Below, one piece after another: positions 1 through 10,042 of a stretch of DNA of 64,000 nt. The position numbers and the translations under genes are program-made. Positions within the stretch are counted from its first letter, which is position 1; each line of letters starts with the position of its first letter. Below the pieces are notes generated by a model. The model ran no database searches. It was given only the letters and a program-made list of their open reading frames with translations, and was not told the DNA's origin. Source of the DNA: Sphingobacteriaceae bacterium (GTDB lineage: Bacteria; Bacteroidota; Bacteroidia; Sphingobacteriales; Sphingobacteriaceae); contig JAGIAD010000003.1 of the NCBI GenBank assembly GCA_017745075.1, positions 496,001-560,000 of the forward strand, read 5' to 3'.

Positions 1-959
1 AAACCCTGACTCAGGCTTAGCCCGGGTTTGCTTACATCAAAAACAGCCAAACAATTGTTATCTGCATTGGCAATATATAAAGTTTTTTCATTGGCACTTA
101 AAGCTAAACCGTTAGTGGTTGAGCCTGTTAACTGCGTGGCATAAAGCGTGGTAGAAATGGTTTCAATTACCTTGTTATTAAGTGTATTCACTACGGAAAC
201 CGTATTATCATTAGCATTGGCTACATAAAGAATATTACCTTTTTTATTAAGCAGAAGCTCATTAGGGTGGTCGCCAACGGGAATCTGCTGAATAATGCTT
301 TCTGATTGTAAATCGATAACAGCTACCGCTTTTCCGCCCCAAAGCGAAACATACAATTTACGCTCATCGGCAGCCAGGGCACAGCTATAAGCAATGGCAG
401 GGAGCTGAACACGTTTTAAAATCTTTTTAGCCGTCGGGTCAATAATGTATAAGGCACTGTCTTCTTTGGTAACGGTAAATAATTTACTGTTGCTTTTATT
501 TACCACAATGCCTGCAGGACATATTTTACCCTTCGGCCAAACTGGTCCTAAGGTAATGGTATCGCTCTTGTCAAGCTTATTGTTCCTGATATTAAAATCC
601 AGAATCCAGTTATCGTTACCACCTGATGCATAAAGGTGTTTTTCATCTTTGCTAAAGGCAATTCCGTACCACGATTTGGCCGTCACCTTTTCGTCAATTA
701 CCTGTTCGGTTTTAGGATCGATAAGCTGCAGCGACTGTGTGCTCTGACCATTATTGGTAACGGCCAGGTATTTACCCGATGCACTAAGCTGCATATTTAA
801 AGGCAGGTCGCCCAGTTGTATCGAATGCCCCGCCGGACTTAATTTCCAGCCATTGGGTAATAAAATTTGCTGTGTAGTTTCATTTTTACCTGGCCATTGT
901 GCAAAGCCCTGCTGTACCAGCAAAAACGTTAAAAGAATAAGGATATATGATTTTTTCAT
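1..959 (-). CDS. YVTN/YncE-type beta-propeller protein (partial, 3' end outside window)
   Basis: Reading leftward from an ATG at 959 the frame stays open to the window edge, giving 319 codons without a stop. Residues 1-20 form a signal peptide ending in GFAQ. The rest carries repeated blades such as YVANANDNTVSVV and YIANADNNCLAVFD, typical of YVTN/YncE-like seven-bladed propellers in the periplasm or on the cell surface. In Bacteroidota this architecture is often the N-terminal half of a larger protein with an alkaline-phosphatase-like C-terminal domain; that half would lie outside the window, so this is inference. It is the last visible gene of a minus-strand group with the beta-structured protein at 979-1815 (19 bases upstream) and the metallophosphoesterase, which would fit a phosphoester-related role. 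The substrate is unknown. Confidence 0.8.
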   Translation of the reverse strand, partial: MKKSYILILLTFLLVQQGFAQWPGKNETTQQILLPNGWKLSPAGHSIQLGDLPLNMQLSASGKYLAVTNNGQSTQSLQLIDPKTEQVIDEKVTAKSWYGIAFSKDEKHLYASGGNDNWILDFNIRNNKLDKSDTITLGPVWPKGKICPAGIVVNKSNSKLFTVTKEDSALYIIDPTAKKILKRVQLPAIAYSCALAADERKLYVSLWGGKAVAVIDLQSESIIQQIPVGDHPNELLLNKKGNILYVANANDNTVSVVNTLNNKVIETISTTLYATQLTGSTTNGLALSANEKTLYIANADNNCLAVFDVSKPGLSLSQG

Positions 960-978
960 TGTTTTAATTTTTGACAAA

Positions 979-1815
979 TTACCGGTGAAGATTAAAATTT
1001 ACCAGAGCCCTGATGGTGTAGCCATTGCCCGAAGCAATGTTGCCGATTTCGCGTATCGCTGCAGGAGAAGTAACCTGGCTGCGTGTAGCGTAAAATACCG
1101 GCCCTCCAGAAATAGAGAACGAAAGTTTGCTGTGATTGGGTTCCAGGTTAATAGATGGCCCGATTAACAGTTTTGCCCCGCCTTCTGCTTCGTCTTTCTC
1201 CCAAAAGCCTTCCAAATCCTGACCAAGGGCTTCGAAACCCAGGTATAAAGCGTTTGAAATGCGATGCTGAAAACCGATACTGGTAATAAAATCGAGCTTA
1301 TCGCGTGTGCGGCTAAAAGCTTTTTCAAACCGTAAATTACCCGCCATGCGCCAGTTGTTACGATCGAATGAAGCTGTAATACGGCTAATGGCCGATCCGG
1401 TATTAGACCAGTCGCGGCTTAAGCCTAAACCTGCCCCCAATCTAAAGCCTGTTATCCCTTTACCTCCTACCAGGTCGCGGATTACCTCGGCCTGCTCTGC
1501 AGAGGCAATACCACCGCCATTGGCAAAACCCAGCGCCGCTGTAGCATAAAGTGTTAAACGGCTACCCAAATAACCCTTAACGCCAAATTGCTGCCCTAAA
1601 CCATCGAAACCGAATTGCCCGTTGGTGCGTTCGCCATAGCTACCGGAATAATGGATATTCCAGCGGGGATTTTCTGCAGTAAGGGTATTAAAGGTAAATA
1701 AAAAGGGTTGTGCTGCATCGCTGCCGGTTTTTAATGCAGGAACGGTTAACGGGTTCTGAGCTGAGCAATGGATTGCGAATGCTACAAAAACTGCTGCAAA
1801 AAATATCTTTTTCAT
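979..1815 (-). CDS. Secreted, outer-membrane-type beta-structured protein of unknown function
   Basis: 278 residues. A signal peptide (about residues 1-19, ending CSAQ) is followed by alternating Gly/aromatic-rich stretches (for example GSYGERTNGQFGFDG, LYATAALGFANGGG) and a C-terminus ending in a hydrophobic strand (RALVNFNLHR), as in small outer-membrane barrels. I do not recognise a named family. It starts 20 bases after the metallophosphoesterase stop and ends 19 bases before the propeller gene, so the three are probably co-transcribed. It could be the outer-membrane partner of the two exported neighbours. Confidence 0.7.
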   Translation of the reverse strand: MKKIFFAAVFVAFAIHCSAQNPLTVPALKTGSDAAQPFLFTFNTLTAENPRWNIHYSGSYGERTNGQFGFDGLGQQFGVKGYLGSRLTLYATAALGFANGGGIASAEQAEVIRDLVGGKGITGFRLGAGLGLSRDWSNTGSAISRITASFDRNNWRMAGNLRFEKAFSRTRDKLDFITSIGFQHRISNALYLGFEALGQDLEGFWEKDEAEGGAKLLIGPSINLEPNHSKLSFSISGGPVFYATRSQVTSPAAIREIGNIASGNGYTIRALVNFNLHR

Positions 1816-1835
1816 TTTAAATTGCTTAAAAGCTG

Positions 1836-2678
1836 TTAAAATTTAGTTTCGTTTAATAAAGGCGATTGACTTGCATTTACCTGGTAGGTCTTAATCTTGT
1901 CATTCTCATCAACTTCAACAATACGGTAGCCTTTATAAGCTGTACCCCAATTGCCGCCAATATGTGCATCAAAAAAGTGTGGCAGCTTATCGGTATAAAA
2001 TACCGCGTCTAAACTATGGTCGTGGCCATGAAATACAGCCTTCACGTTGGTATAGCTGTGCAAAAGTTTAAGGGTATCAGGACACTCAACAAAGGGACTT
2101 TCCGGCACCCAGAAATGTGGCGGGATATGCAATACTACAAACACCGTTTTTAAATCTTTGAATTTATCCAGTTCCTGCTTTAAAAAATCGTTGTTCGGGC
2201 ATAGATAGGCACCTTTTGTATCCGATGTATTGGCCAGAACGAAGCCAACCTCGTTTTTTTCGAAAGAAAAGTTATCCTCGTAACCAAAAACCGATTTCCA
2301 GAGTGGGGTATCTGCATGGTCGTGGTTCCCAGGCACAGCATAAAAAGGAACTTTTAAACGATCGTAATAATCCTTTTTTACTTCTTTCAGTAATTCAGGC
2401 CGGTCATGTACCAGATCGCCGTTGATAATTACAAAATTCAACGGATTTTGCTCATGCGCCTGGTTAAGCCATTTTACAATATTATCGTGGTGAAGCTTAT
2501 AATCAGTTCCGGGTTGGCCATAATGACCGTCGGATGCAATGGCAAAACGAAGTTTTGGCCCCTTTCCCGGTGTGGCTGGAATACTGTTTTCTTCAGCAAA
2601 TGAAGGGAGAACTGGTGATAAACCGGCCACTACTGCAGCAGCCAGACTACTTTTTAGAAAAAACCGTCTGTCAGACAT
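1836..2678 (-). CDS. Tat-exported calcineurin-like metallophosphoesterase
   Basis: 280 residues. The N-terminus has a twin-arginine motif (SDRRFFLK, residues 2-9), a hydrophobic stretch and a cleavage region near residue 28, so Tat export of a metal-loaded enzyme is likely. The two-metal phosphoesterase motifs are in order: D50-G-H52, GD at 87-88, GNHD at 117-120, a His in LHIPPHF and the final FHGHDH. The family hydrolyses phosphomonoesters or diesters; the substrate cannot be told. It is first in a three-gene minus-strand operon with two other exported proteins. A near-consensus -7 box (GAATTTTG on the minus strand, 2708-2715) lies about 30 bases upstream of the start. Confidence 0.88.
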   Translation of the reverse strand: MSDRRFFLKSSLAAAVVAGLSPVLPSFAEENSIPATPGKGPKLRFAIASDGHYGQPGTDYKLHHDNIVKWLNQAHEQNPLNFVIINGDLVHDRPELLKEVKKDYYDRLKVPFYAVPGNHDHADTPLWKSVFGYEDNFSFEKNEVGFVLANTSDTKGAYLCPNNDFLKQELDKFKDLKTVFVVLHIPPHFWVPESPFVECPDTLKLLHSYTNVKAVFHGHDHSLDAVFYTDKLPHFFDAHIGGNWGTAYKGYRIVEVDENDKIKTYQVNASQSPLLNETKF

Positions 2679-2815
2679 AATTAATAAATATGTTTCGTTT
2701 CAACCGGCAAAATTCGGCCAGTCAGGCTTCTTAAATATAAATTTAATGTTATGTTTGGGTTAAGTGCAGGGGATTACTGTATCAATTTTATAACAGAAAG
2801 ATGGCCTGCGGGAGT

Positions 2816-3857
2816 TTCCCGCTGATCGCGCAAATTCCGCTGATCAATTTTAACGGCGCAAATACTCAGATAGTTTATAAAGGAATGATCTGTGCTTGCC
2901 GTGCCTCGGCAAACTAAAACTATTTAAATCTGAATAAAAAGGCAATCCGCGTGTATCTTCTTAAATCTGCGGGAAGAACAAAAAAGGTTCCCGCTGATCA
3001 CGCAAATTCCGCTGATGATTTTTTAATGGTGCCGATACCCAAATAGTTTATAAGAAATGATCCGTGCATTCCGTGTCGCCGTAGCATACTAAAAACTATT
3101 TAAATCGGAATAGAAAGACAATCTGCGTTTATCTTTTTAAATCAGCCGGAAAAACAAAAAAGTTTCCCGCTGATCACGCAAATTCCGCTGATGATTTTTA
3201 ACGGTGCAAATATCCAGAAAGTTTATAAGAAATGATCTGTGCTTGCCGTGCCTCCGCGGCAAACTAAAACTATTTTAATCGGAATAGAAAGACAATCTGC
3301 GTGTATCTTTTTAAATCTGCGGGGAAAACAAAGAAGGTTCCCGCTGATCACGCAAATTCCGCTGATCAATTTTAACGGTGCAAATACCCAGATAGTTTAT
3401 AGAGGAATGATCCGTGCTTGCCGTGTCGCGATGGCAAATTACTATTGTAAATCGGAATAGAAAGTCAATCTGCGTTTAATCTTCTTAAATCTGCGGGGAA
3501 AACAAAAAAGTTTCCCGCTGATCACGCAAATTCTGCTGATGATTTTTTAACGGTACTGACACCCAGATAGTTTATAAAGAAATTATCTGTGCTTGCCCTG
3601 CCTCCGCGGTAAACTAAAACTATTTAAATAGGAATAGAAAGGCAATCTGCGTGTATCTTTTTAAATCTGCGGGGAAAACAAAAAAGTTTCCCGCTGATCA
3701 CGCAAATTCCGCTGATCAATTTTAACGATGCAAATACCCAGATAGTTTATAGAGGAATGATCCGTGCTTGCCGTGCCTCCGTGGCAAACTAAAACTATTG
3801 TAAATCTGAATAGAAAGGCAATCTGCGTGTATCTTTTTAAATCTGCGGGAAAAACTT
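2816..3857. repeat. Six-copy tandem repeat, unit about 174 bp
   Basis: Units begin with TTCCCGCTGAT at 2816, 2988, 3164, 3338, 3512 and 3688, a spacing of 172-176 bases; the last ends at the stop of the LysE-type gene. Each contains the same blocks in order: CGCAAATTCCGCTGAT, TAGTTTATA, GTGCTTGCCGTG, AAACTAAAACTA and ATCTGCGTGTATCTT. The unit ends in ATCTGCGGG, so each junction between units is an inverted pair (GCGGGAA...TTCCCGC). Copies differ by scattered point changes and 1-4 base indels. I see no gene here; open frames inside it only follow the repeat. Confidence 0.93.
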
Positions 3858-4511
3858 TTAAAAGATAACAATCGCTTGTTTCACCATTAAATATCCTGCC
3901 AGGGCAAATAAAAATATGGCGATAGATTTATTGATAATCAGGCTGCTCAAGGCAAATTTTTCCTGAATATAAGTGGCAAAGTGTGCATATAAATATAAGG
4001 CAAGTGCCGAGCCAACACCCGAGCCCAGACTAAAAATGACCAGTGAAAGGTAATCGGTTTCGATCCATTGGTGTAAAATTACATAGTTACCAAAAAACAA
4101 CCAGAATGGAATCTGAACGGGGTTAAGCACCCCTAAAATCAATCCGTAAAGCACGCTGCCGCTCCGCTTATCTTCTTTGGTATTGCTGGTTTTAGGCACT
4201 TTTTTCCTGTTTTTCCAGGTAATAGTACCCATTACCAAAAACATCACAATCATAAAGCAATCTACCAAAGTGCTCAGACGTACCTCGCTTACAGCCTCAT
4301 TCGGGTTAATATCGCTCATGGCCCAGCGGGCAAAGCGCATCATACCGAAAGTAAAAAACACTTCTACACAGGAGAAAGATAAAATAAAATACCAAACCTG
4401 CCGCATGCCTTTGTTGATGGCGAGCTGTGCAACAGTGAGGTTGATATTGCCGGGAGGGATATACCCCATAGCGTTAAGGATAATGCCTATGAAAAACGTT
4501 AGAAAAAGCAT
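3858..4511 (-). CDS. LysE family translocator
   Basis: 217 residues with about six hydrophobic segments and the LysE/RhtB-type N-terminus, including an early PPGNINLTVAQ motif (family PGP/N signature) and the conserved GLNPVQIPFWL-like stretch in the second half (here LGVLNPVQIPFW). The family exports amino acids or similar small metabolites across the inner membrane; the substrate is not predictable. The start is ATG at 4511, 8 bases after the uvrA stop, so it is probably co-transcribed with uvrA. The six-copy repeat begins right at its 3' end. Confidence 0.82.
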   Translation of the reverse strand: MLFLTFFIGIILNAMGYIPPGNINLTVAQLAINKGMRQVWYFILSFSCVEVFFTFGMMRFARWAMSDINPNEAVSEVRLSTLVDCFMIVMFLVMGTITWKNRKKVPKTSNTKEDKRSGSVLYGLILGVLNPVQIPFWLFFGNYVILHQWIETDYLSLVIFSLGSGVGSALALYLYAHFATYIQEKFALSSLIINKSIAIFLFALAGYLMVKQAIVIF

Positions 4512-4519
4512 TGCCGAAA

Positions 4520-7333
4520 TTATGGATTTAAATTTAAATGCGCAGCCAAATATTTTCCGGTATACGAATTTTCTACTTTAACCAGGTCTTCGGGTACCCC
4601 TTCAAACACCACATTACCGCCACCATCACCGCCTTCAGGACCGATATCGATCACCCAATCGGCACATTTAATCATATCCATGTTGTGTTCGATAACCAAA
4701 ATGGTATTTCCCTGTTCTATCAGTGTATTTAATGCTTTTAAAAGTTTTTTAATATCATGAAAATGCAAACCAGTGGTTGGCTCATCAAAAATAAACAGCG
4801 TTTTATTGGCATTGTTACCCTTAATCAGGAACGAAGCCAGTTTGATCCGTTGTGCCTCACCACCCGATAATGTATTTGACGATTGCCCCAGATGCACGTA
4901 ACCCAAGCCCACATCAACCAGCGGATTTAACTTATTCAGGATTTTTTGTTCATCCTTAAAGAACTCGACCGCTTCATCAATCGTCATGTCCAAAATTTCT
5001 GAAACGTTTTTCTCCTTATAAGTGACATCCAAAACCTGTTGTTTAAAGCGCTTGCCATTACAGGCCTCGCAAGGCAGGTAAATATCGGCCATAAACTGCA
5101 TTTCGATCTTCACCTCGCCTTCACCCTGGCATACATCGCAACGGCCACCTTCTACGTTAAATGAGAAAGCTGCAGGTTTAAGTCCGGCAGCCTTTGCAGC
5201 AGCCAACCCCGAAAATAGGGTACGGATATCGTCCCAGGCTTTTACATAGGTAACCGGGTTGGAACGGCTCGAACGTCCGATAGGGTTCTGATCTACCAGT
5301 TCTACTGCACTTACCAGGTCGTAATTACCAAAAATACCATCGTAAGCACCTGTTTGTTCGCCAGCATAGTTTCCAATTGCCTTTTGCAGCGAAGGATATA
5401 ATATTTTTTTAACCAAACTTGTTTTTCCAGAGCCTGAAACCCCGCTTACGGCAGTAAACACACCCAATGGAAATTTAACATCTATATTTTTCAGGTTGTT
5501 CTCCCTTGCCCCTTTAATCAGGATATGATCTTTCCACTTACGGCGTTTCTCCGGAATGGCGATTTTTTCCTGCCCCGATAAATAACGGCCCGTTAAGCTA
5601 TTTTTATCTTTTAAAATCTCCTCGTAATCACCACTGAAAACCAGTTTACCGCCATGTGTACCAGCCTCAGGACCAATATCGATAATGTGATCGGCCGCAC
5701 GCATCATTTCTTCCTCGTGCTCTACCACCAGCACAGTATTGCCTACATTGCGCAGCGAAACCAGTACCTCGATCAGTTTGTTTGTATCGCGCGGGTGTAA
5801 ACCAATACTCGGTTCATCCAACACATAAACCGATCCCACCAGACTGCTTCCCAATGAGGTAGCCAGGTTGATCCTCTGCGATTCCCCACCCGATAAAGTA
5901 TTCGATAAACGGTTGAGTGTAAGGTAACCCAGGCCTACATTGTTTAAATAAAGAAAGCGGTTATTGATCTCGGCCAATAAACGTTTGGCAATTTTGGTAT
6001 CGTTAGCGTTTAATGTAAGTTCGTTAAAGAATGTCAAAGCTTTTGATAATGGCATTAACACCACATCAATAATGGATTTTTCAGCTATTTTTACATAAGA
6101 GGCATCTTTACGCAAACGCGATCCCTTACAATCAGGGCAGGTGGTTTTGCCCCGGTAGCGCGATAACATTACCCTGTACTGGATCTTATAAGTCTGCTCT
6201 TCCAGTTCCTTGAAAAAAGCATCCAAACCGGCAAAATATTTATTACCCGTCCAAAGCAACTGCTGTTCTTTTTCAGTAAGTGCACTATATGGACGGTGGA
6301 TAGGAAAATCGAATTTCGGTGCGGCTTTAATAAAGTTTTGCAGCCAGACGTTCATTTTTTCGCCTCGCCATGGAGCTATCGCATTATCGTAGATACTTTT
6401 GCTCTTATCAGGAATAACCAGGTCTTCATCAATGCCAATTACGTTTCCATAACCTTCGCAACGTTTACAGGCACCGTAAGGGTTGTTGAAAGAGAAAAAG
6501 TTAGGAGTAGGCTCTTCGAATTTTATCCCATCCAGTTCAAAACGGTCGCTAAAATGTTTCGTTTTACCCCCGGCTTCTACATAACAATCGCCTTTACCTT
6601 CAAAAAAAGCAGTCTGTGCCGAATCGGCCAGTCTACTTAGGGTTTCTTCTTCCTGGTTGGTTACAATACGATCGATCAGGATCTGAACCGTTTTATCGTC
6701 AGTTAGTTCAACATCTTTAAAGTCAGTATCATCTAAAACGGCTTCTATCTTTTCTATTTTATTATTGATCAGTACCCGTAAAAATCCCTTCTGCAGTAAA
6801 ATAGCCAGTTCTTCTTTAATCGTACGGTTGTTGTGCGGATATAAGGGGCAAAAAATGGTTACCGTTGTATCTTCAGGCATAGCATTCACATAATCTACCA
6901 CAGTACTTACCGAATCCTTTTTCACTTCTTTGCCCGAAACAGGCGAAATGGTTTTCCCGATGCGCGAGTAAAGCAGTTTCAGGTAATCGTAAATCTCGGT
7001 CGAGGTACCTACTGTTGAGCGCGGGTTCGAAGTAATTACTTTCTGTTCGATCGCAATTGCAGGAGCTATACCTTTAATATAATCTACATCAGGTTTATTC
7101 ATCCGCCCCATAAACTGGCGTGCGTATGATGATAAACTTTCTACATACCGGCGTTGCCCTTCGGCGTATAAAGTATCGAATGCGAGTGAAGATTTGCCCG
7201 AGCCCGACATACCCGTTACCACCACCAGTTTATTTTTTGGAATGGCAACATCGATGTTTTTTAGGTTGTGCACCCGGGCACCTTTTATGATAATATTTTT
7301 ATGCGGATCTTTTTCGGCCTCTTTTTTGCTCAT
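4520..7333 (-). CDS. uvrA: UvrABC excinuclease subunit A
   Basis: UvrA scans DNA for bulky lesions and loads UvrB in nucleotide excision repair. I place the start at the ATG at 7333 (937 residues, usual family length), not at an upstream in-frame ATG (7396), because a consensus -7 box (TATTTTTG, minus strand) lies at 7394-7401 and would be at or downstream of that upstream start. Two ABC modules are visible: Walker [10 protein letters not shown] and GVSGSGKTS, signatures LSGGESQR and LSGGEAQR. Zinc-binding cysteine pairs include CKRC, CPDC, CDVC and CEAC. The LysE-type exporter follows 8 bases downstream. Nothing is missing. Confidence 0.97.
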   Translation of the reverse strand: MSKKEAEKDPHKNIIIKGARVHNLKNIDVAIPKNKLVVVTGMSGSGKSSLAFDTLYAEGQRRYVESLSSYARQFMGRMNKPDVDYIKGIAPAIAIEQKVITSNPRSTVGTSTEIYDYLKLLYSRIGKTISPVSGKEVKKDSVSTVVDYVNAMPEDTTVTIFCPLYPHNNRTIKEELAILLQKGFLRVLINNKIEKIEAVLDDTDFKDVELTDDKTVQILIDRIVTNQEEETLSRLADSAQTAFFEGKGDCYVEAGGKTKHFSDRFELDGIKFEEPTPNFFSFNNPYGACKRCEGYGNVIGIDEDLVIPDKSKSIYDNAIAPWRGEKMNVWLQNFIKAAPKFDFPIHRPYSALTEKEQQLLWTGNKYFAGLDAFFKELEEQTYKIQYRVMLSRYRGKTTCPDCKGSRLRKDASYVKIAEKSIIDVVLMPLSKALTFFNELTLNANDTKIAKRLLAEINNRFLYLNNVGLGYLTLNRLSNTLSGGESQRINLATSLGSSLVGSVYVLDEPSIGLHPRDTNKLIEVLVSLRNVGNTVLVVEHEEEMMRAADHIIDIGPEAGTHGGKLVFSGDYEEILKDKNSLTGRYLSGQEKIAIPEKRRKWKDHILIKGARENNLKNIDVKFPLGVFTAVSGVSGSGKTSLVKKILYPSLQKAIGNYAGEQTGAYDGIFGNYDLVSAVELVDQNPIGRSSRSNPVTYVKAWDDIRTLFSGLAAAKAAGLKPAAFSFNVEGGRCDVCQGEGEVKIEMQFMADIYLPCEACNGKRFKQQVLDVTYKEKNVSEILDMTIDEAVEFFKDEQKILNKLNPLVDVGLGYVHLGQSSNTLSGGEAQRIKLASFLIKGNNANKTLFIFDEPTTGLHFHDIKKLLKALNTLIEQGNTILVIEHNMDMIKCADWVIDIGPEGGDGGGNVVFEGVPEDLVKVENSYTGKYLAAHLNLNP

Positions 7334-7393
7334 GTATTGTAAAGGATATAAAGGTATAAACCCAACAAAGTAATTTGGGTTTTTAAGAAGATA

Positions 7394-7401
7394 CAAAAAT
7401 A
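7394..7401 (-). promoter_or_regulatory. -7 promoter box of uvrA
   Basis: Minus-strand TATTTTTG, a perfect match to the Bacteroidota -7 consensus TAnnTTTG, about 60 bases upstream of the chosen uvrA start. Prediction by motif only. Confidence 0.55.
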
Positions 7402-7593
7402 GGGTACTGAGGTGGTTAATTTATTTTTTAACATTTTATTTTTTGTTTTTTGATAAAAAAATAACTTTCTTTGGATATTAACAACCTCAAAACCAAACCA
7501 ACAATTCAAAAAACATAGGAGAACAGCTATAGAGATTAAACATCTACAAATTAATTTTTGGCAAATAGTAAGGGATTTAGTGTAGGTAAACCT

Positions 7594-8178
7594 ATGAATT
7601 TACAATCATATAACGATCAGGACCTGGTAAAGGTATATATTACCGGGAACGAAGATGGATTGCAGGAACTTTTAAGAAGACATAAAAGTAAAATTTATAC
7701 CTCTATCTACTTATTGGTTAAAGACCAATATCTGGCGGAAGACATTTTTCAGGATGCTTTTATAAAGGTAATCAATACCCTGCGATCAGGAAGGTATAAC
7801 GAAGAAGGCAAGTTTTTGCCTTGGGTAATGCGTATTGCGCACAACCTTGTTATCGATTATTTCAGAAAAGAAAAAAGGACTCCGATCATCACCAGTTCAG
7901 ATGGAATGGATGTCTTCAATATGCTACACTTTTATGACGAAAGTGCAGAAGACAAAATGCTTCGCGAACAAACTCATAAAGACTTAAAGGCCATGATCCA
8001 TTTATTGCCTGATGAGCAGAAAGAAGTGCTTTTAATGCGTCATTACGCTGATTTGAGCTTCAAGGAAATCGCCGATTTAACCGATGTAAGTATTAATACT
8101 GCCCTTGGCCGTATGCGTTATGCATTGAGTAATCTGCGTAAAATGCTCAAGACAAAGGAAATGACCTATAAAGGGTAA
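7594..8178 (+). CDS. ECF-type sigma-70 family RNA polymerase sigma factor
   Basis: 194 residues from ATG 7594; the frame is open from a TTG at 7558, but the ATG gives the usual N-terminus. Region 2 (about residues 15-85) includes DIFQDAFIKVINTL and the helix FLPWVMRIAHNLVIDYFRK; region 4 (about 125-180) has the helix-turn-helix LSFKEIADLTDVSINTALGRMR. No region 3, hence ECF class. It redirects RNA polymerase to its own regulon. No membrane anti-sigma factor follows; instead a 64-residue soluble protein lies 88 bases downstream. A -7-like box (TTTCTTTG, about 7466-7473) lies upstream. Confidence 0.9.
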   Translation: MNLQSYNDQDLVKVYITGNEDGLQELLRRHKSKIYTSIYLLVKDQYLAEDIFQDAFIKVINTLRSGRYNEEGKFLPWVMRIAHNLVIDYFRKEKRTPIITSSDGMDVFNMLHFYDESAEDKMLREQTHKDLKAMIHLLPDEQKEVLLMRHYADLSFKEIADLTDVSINTALGRMRYALSNLRKMLKTKEMTYKG

Positions 8179-8266
8179 CAAAATTGTTGCATAAAATATT
8201 TTAGGGGTTGAAATAAAGCATCTGAACAATCGTTAAGTTTATAAAACTTATCACATTCGGTTGCTT

Positions 8267-8461
8267 ATGACAAAAACCTCTACATCAAAAAACAATGTAA
8301 ATTTACCTACACCTAACATGTTTCAGCCTAAAACTGATATTGAATCTGATGCAGAAATCGACTTATTTTATGATCAAATAAAAGGTAAGTTAGATAGACT
8401 GGCTAAAAATCCCCAGGATGAAACCATCAACAAGATTTTAGCTTACAGCAGAACAAAGTAG
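8267..8461 (+). CDS. Small conserved-looking hypothetical protein downstream of the sigma factor
   Basis: 64 residues from ATG 8267 (an earlier in-frame start exists at 8261). Hydrophilic, no signal peptide or membrane segment; the C-terminal half (GKLDRLAKNPQDETINKILA) is predicted helical. It lies between the ECF sigma gene and a strong terminator, so it is probably co-transcribed. A regulatory partner of the sigma factor is possible, but no motif shows it. Confidence 0.6.
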   Translation: MTKTSTSKNNVNLPTPNMFQPKTDIESDAEIDLFYDQIKGKLDRLAKNPQDETINKILAYSRTK

Positions 8462-8478
8462 GAAATTATACACAGGTC

Positions 8479-8519
8479 AAAAAAAGCTTGTTCCACAAGG
8501 TGGGGCAAGCTTTTTTTTT
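8479..8519 (+). terminator. Rho-independent terminator after the sigma factor operon
   Basis: Arms AAAAAGCTTG (8481-8490) and CAAGCTTTTT (8506-8515) with an inner partly paired loop, followed by a T run to 8519. Confidence 0.88.
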
Positions 8520-8520
8520 G

Positions 8521-8760
8521 ACGATAGTTCATTGGTTCACTGGCCATTGGTTCATTAGTAACTTCAAAGTGCCATAAACCATTTGCCTATCAACCATGAG
8601 CCATCTGACTATAAATCATGATCAATCCAACAATAAACTATTTTGTCTATCAACCATGAACCACCTGACCATAAATTGTGAACAATCCAACAATAAAGCA
8701 AGCCAATAATAAACCACCTGACCCCATCAACCGCTTAACCCTACCTTACCCGTCTTCCAT
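8521..8760. repeat. Degenerate intergenic direct repeats
   Basis: The 396-base gap before the MFS gene holds TTCATTGGTTCA-like minisatellite sequence (8527-8560) and two ~50-base copies, 60 bases apart, starting CTATCAACCATGA at 8587 and 8647 and both ending CAATCCAACAATAAA. A third, shorter echo (AATAAACCACCTGACC) follows near 8708. No gene is seen. Confidence 0.75.
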
Positions 8761-8821
8761 CCCACATCTTCCACCCCTCATAAATGGCCTAATTTTTACA
8801 ATCCCCTACCATAAAAAGCCC

Positions 8822-8829
8822 TATCTTTG
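8822..8829 (+). promoter_or_regulatory. -7 promoter box of the MFS gene
   Basis: TATCTTTG, a perfect TAnnTTTG match, 28 bases before the ATG at 8858. Confidence 0.6.
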
Positions 8830-8857
8830 CATAGTGTAATTTTAACACTAAGGGCAA

Positions 8858-10042
8858 ATGAACAAGAATTTACTTCCACTTACTTTAGGTGGTTTAGGCA
8901 TCGGGATCACTGAATTTGTGATGATGGGCCTATTACCCGATATCTCAAAAGATTTAGCAGTAACCATCCCGCAGGCCGGGCATTTAATTTCGGCTTATGC
9001 ATTAGGTGTGGTTATCGGCGCCCCTTTGTTGATTATGATTGCAGGTAAATATCCGCCCAAAAAGATATTAATGGCTTTGATGATCATGTTTACGGTTTTC
9101 AATGCTTTCTCTGCATTTGCGCCTACTTTCAATATTCTGTTTGTTTCCCGTTTACTTTCAGGATTACCCCATGGAGCATTTTTCGGTGTCGGGTCGGTAG
9201 TGGCCAGCAGAATTGCAGAAAAAGGCAAAGCCGCGCAAGCGGTATCACTGATGTTTATGGGCCTAACCATCGCCAATATTGTGGGTGTACCTTTGGGCAC
9301 CTTTATCGGCCATAATTTCTCCTGGCGCATATCTTTCGCCGTTGTGGTTCTTGTTGGCCTGGTTACCCTGTTAAGTTTAAAATTATGGCTACCAGCGCTG
9401 GAAGCCACAAAAAACCGCGATTTAAAAGCCGAGTTAAGTTTCTTCAAAAAAAGGGAAGCATGGATCATCATTTTTATGATCTCTATCGGAACGGGCGGCT
9501 TATTTACCTGGTACAGTTATATCGCCCCACTAATGACAGATGTTGCAGGTTTTTCGCCAAATGCCGTAACCTATATATTAATGCTGGCTGGTTTGGGCAT
9601 GATGTTCGGCAATTACATTGGCGGACGTTTGGCCGATAAATTCTCGCCGGCAAAAGCCTCTGCCGCTTTATTGCTCACCATGGTTGTGACCTTAACCATT
9701 GTACACTTTGTATCCGCAAGCCAGCCATTAGCCTTAATTATGACTTTTGTTACCGGTGCGGTCGCTTTCTCATTGGCTGCCCCTATCCAGATGTTAATGA
9801 TCCAGAGTGCTAAGGGCTCTGAAATGCTGGCAGCATCTGCTAGTCAGGCAAGCTTTAACATTGGCAATGCTTTAGGTGCTTTCTTCGGAGGGCTTCCGCT
9901 GGTTTATGGCTTCGATTATACTTCGCCGGCTTACGTTGGCGCGGCAATGGCACTGGTAGGCGCTTTCTTTGCATTCTGGTTAATTAAGAGCAATCAGGGG
10001 GTAACAGAAGAGGTTAAAGTGCCCGCTACTTCTTTTCATTAG
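8858..10042 (+). CDS. MFS transporter, DHA1/AraJ-like exporter
   Basis: 394 residues, about 12 hydrophobic segments. The first helix (GIGITEFVMMGLLPDIS) and the loop-2 region around YPPKKILM match the DHA1 drug/sugar efflux group to which AraJ belongs; motif C-like glycines occur in helix 5 (GVPLGTFIGHNFSWR). Family members are proton-driven exporters of sugars, drugs or metabolites. It stands alone between two intergenic regions with its own promoter. The substrate cannot be predicted. Confidence 0.88.
   Translation: MNKNLLPLTLGGLGIGITEFVMMGLLPDISKDLAVTIPQAGHLISAYALGVVIGAPLLIMIAGKYPPKKILMALMIMFTVFNAFSAFAPTFNILFVSRLLSGLPHGAFFGVGSVVASRIAEKGKAAQAVSLMFMGLTIANIVGVPLGTFIGHNFSWRISFAVVVLVGLVTLLSLKLWLPALEATKNRDLKAELSFFKKREAWIIIFMISIGTGGLFTWYSYIAPLMTDVAGFSPNAVTYILMLAGLGMMFGNYIGGRLADKFSPAKASAALLLTMVVTLTIVHFVSASQPLALIMTFVTGAVAFSLAAPIQMLMIQSAKGSEMLAASASQASFNIGNALGAFFGGLPLVYGFDYTSPAYVGAAMALVGAFFAFWLIKSNQGVTEEVKVPATSFH

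Noticed and set aside
3239..3460. Open frame of 73 codons inside the 174-bp repeat array
   Set aside because: It follows the repeat units, has no start context and its sequence changes with repeat variants; no sign of a protein.
7334..7396. Longer uvrA start at 7396
   Set aside because: Start would lie on the -7 promoter box, and the extra 21 residues have no family counterpart.
8995..9471. 158-codon minus-strand frame opposite the MFS gene
   Set aside because: The plus strand is a clear 12-helix transporter.
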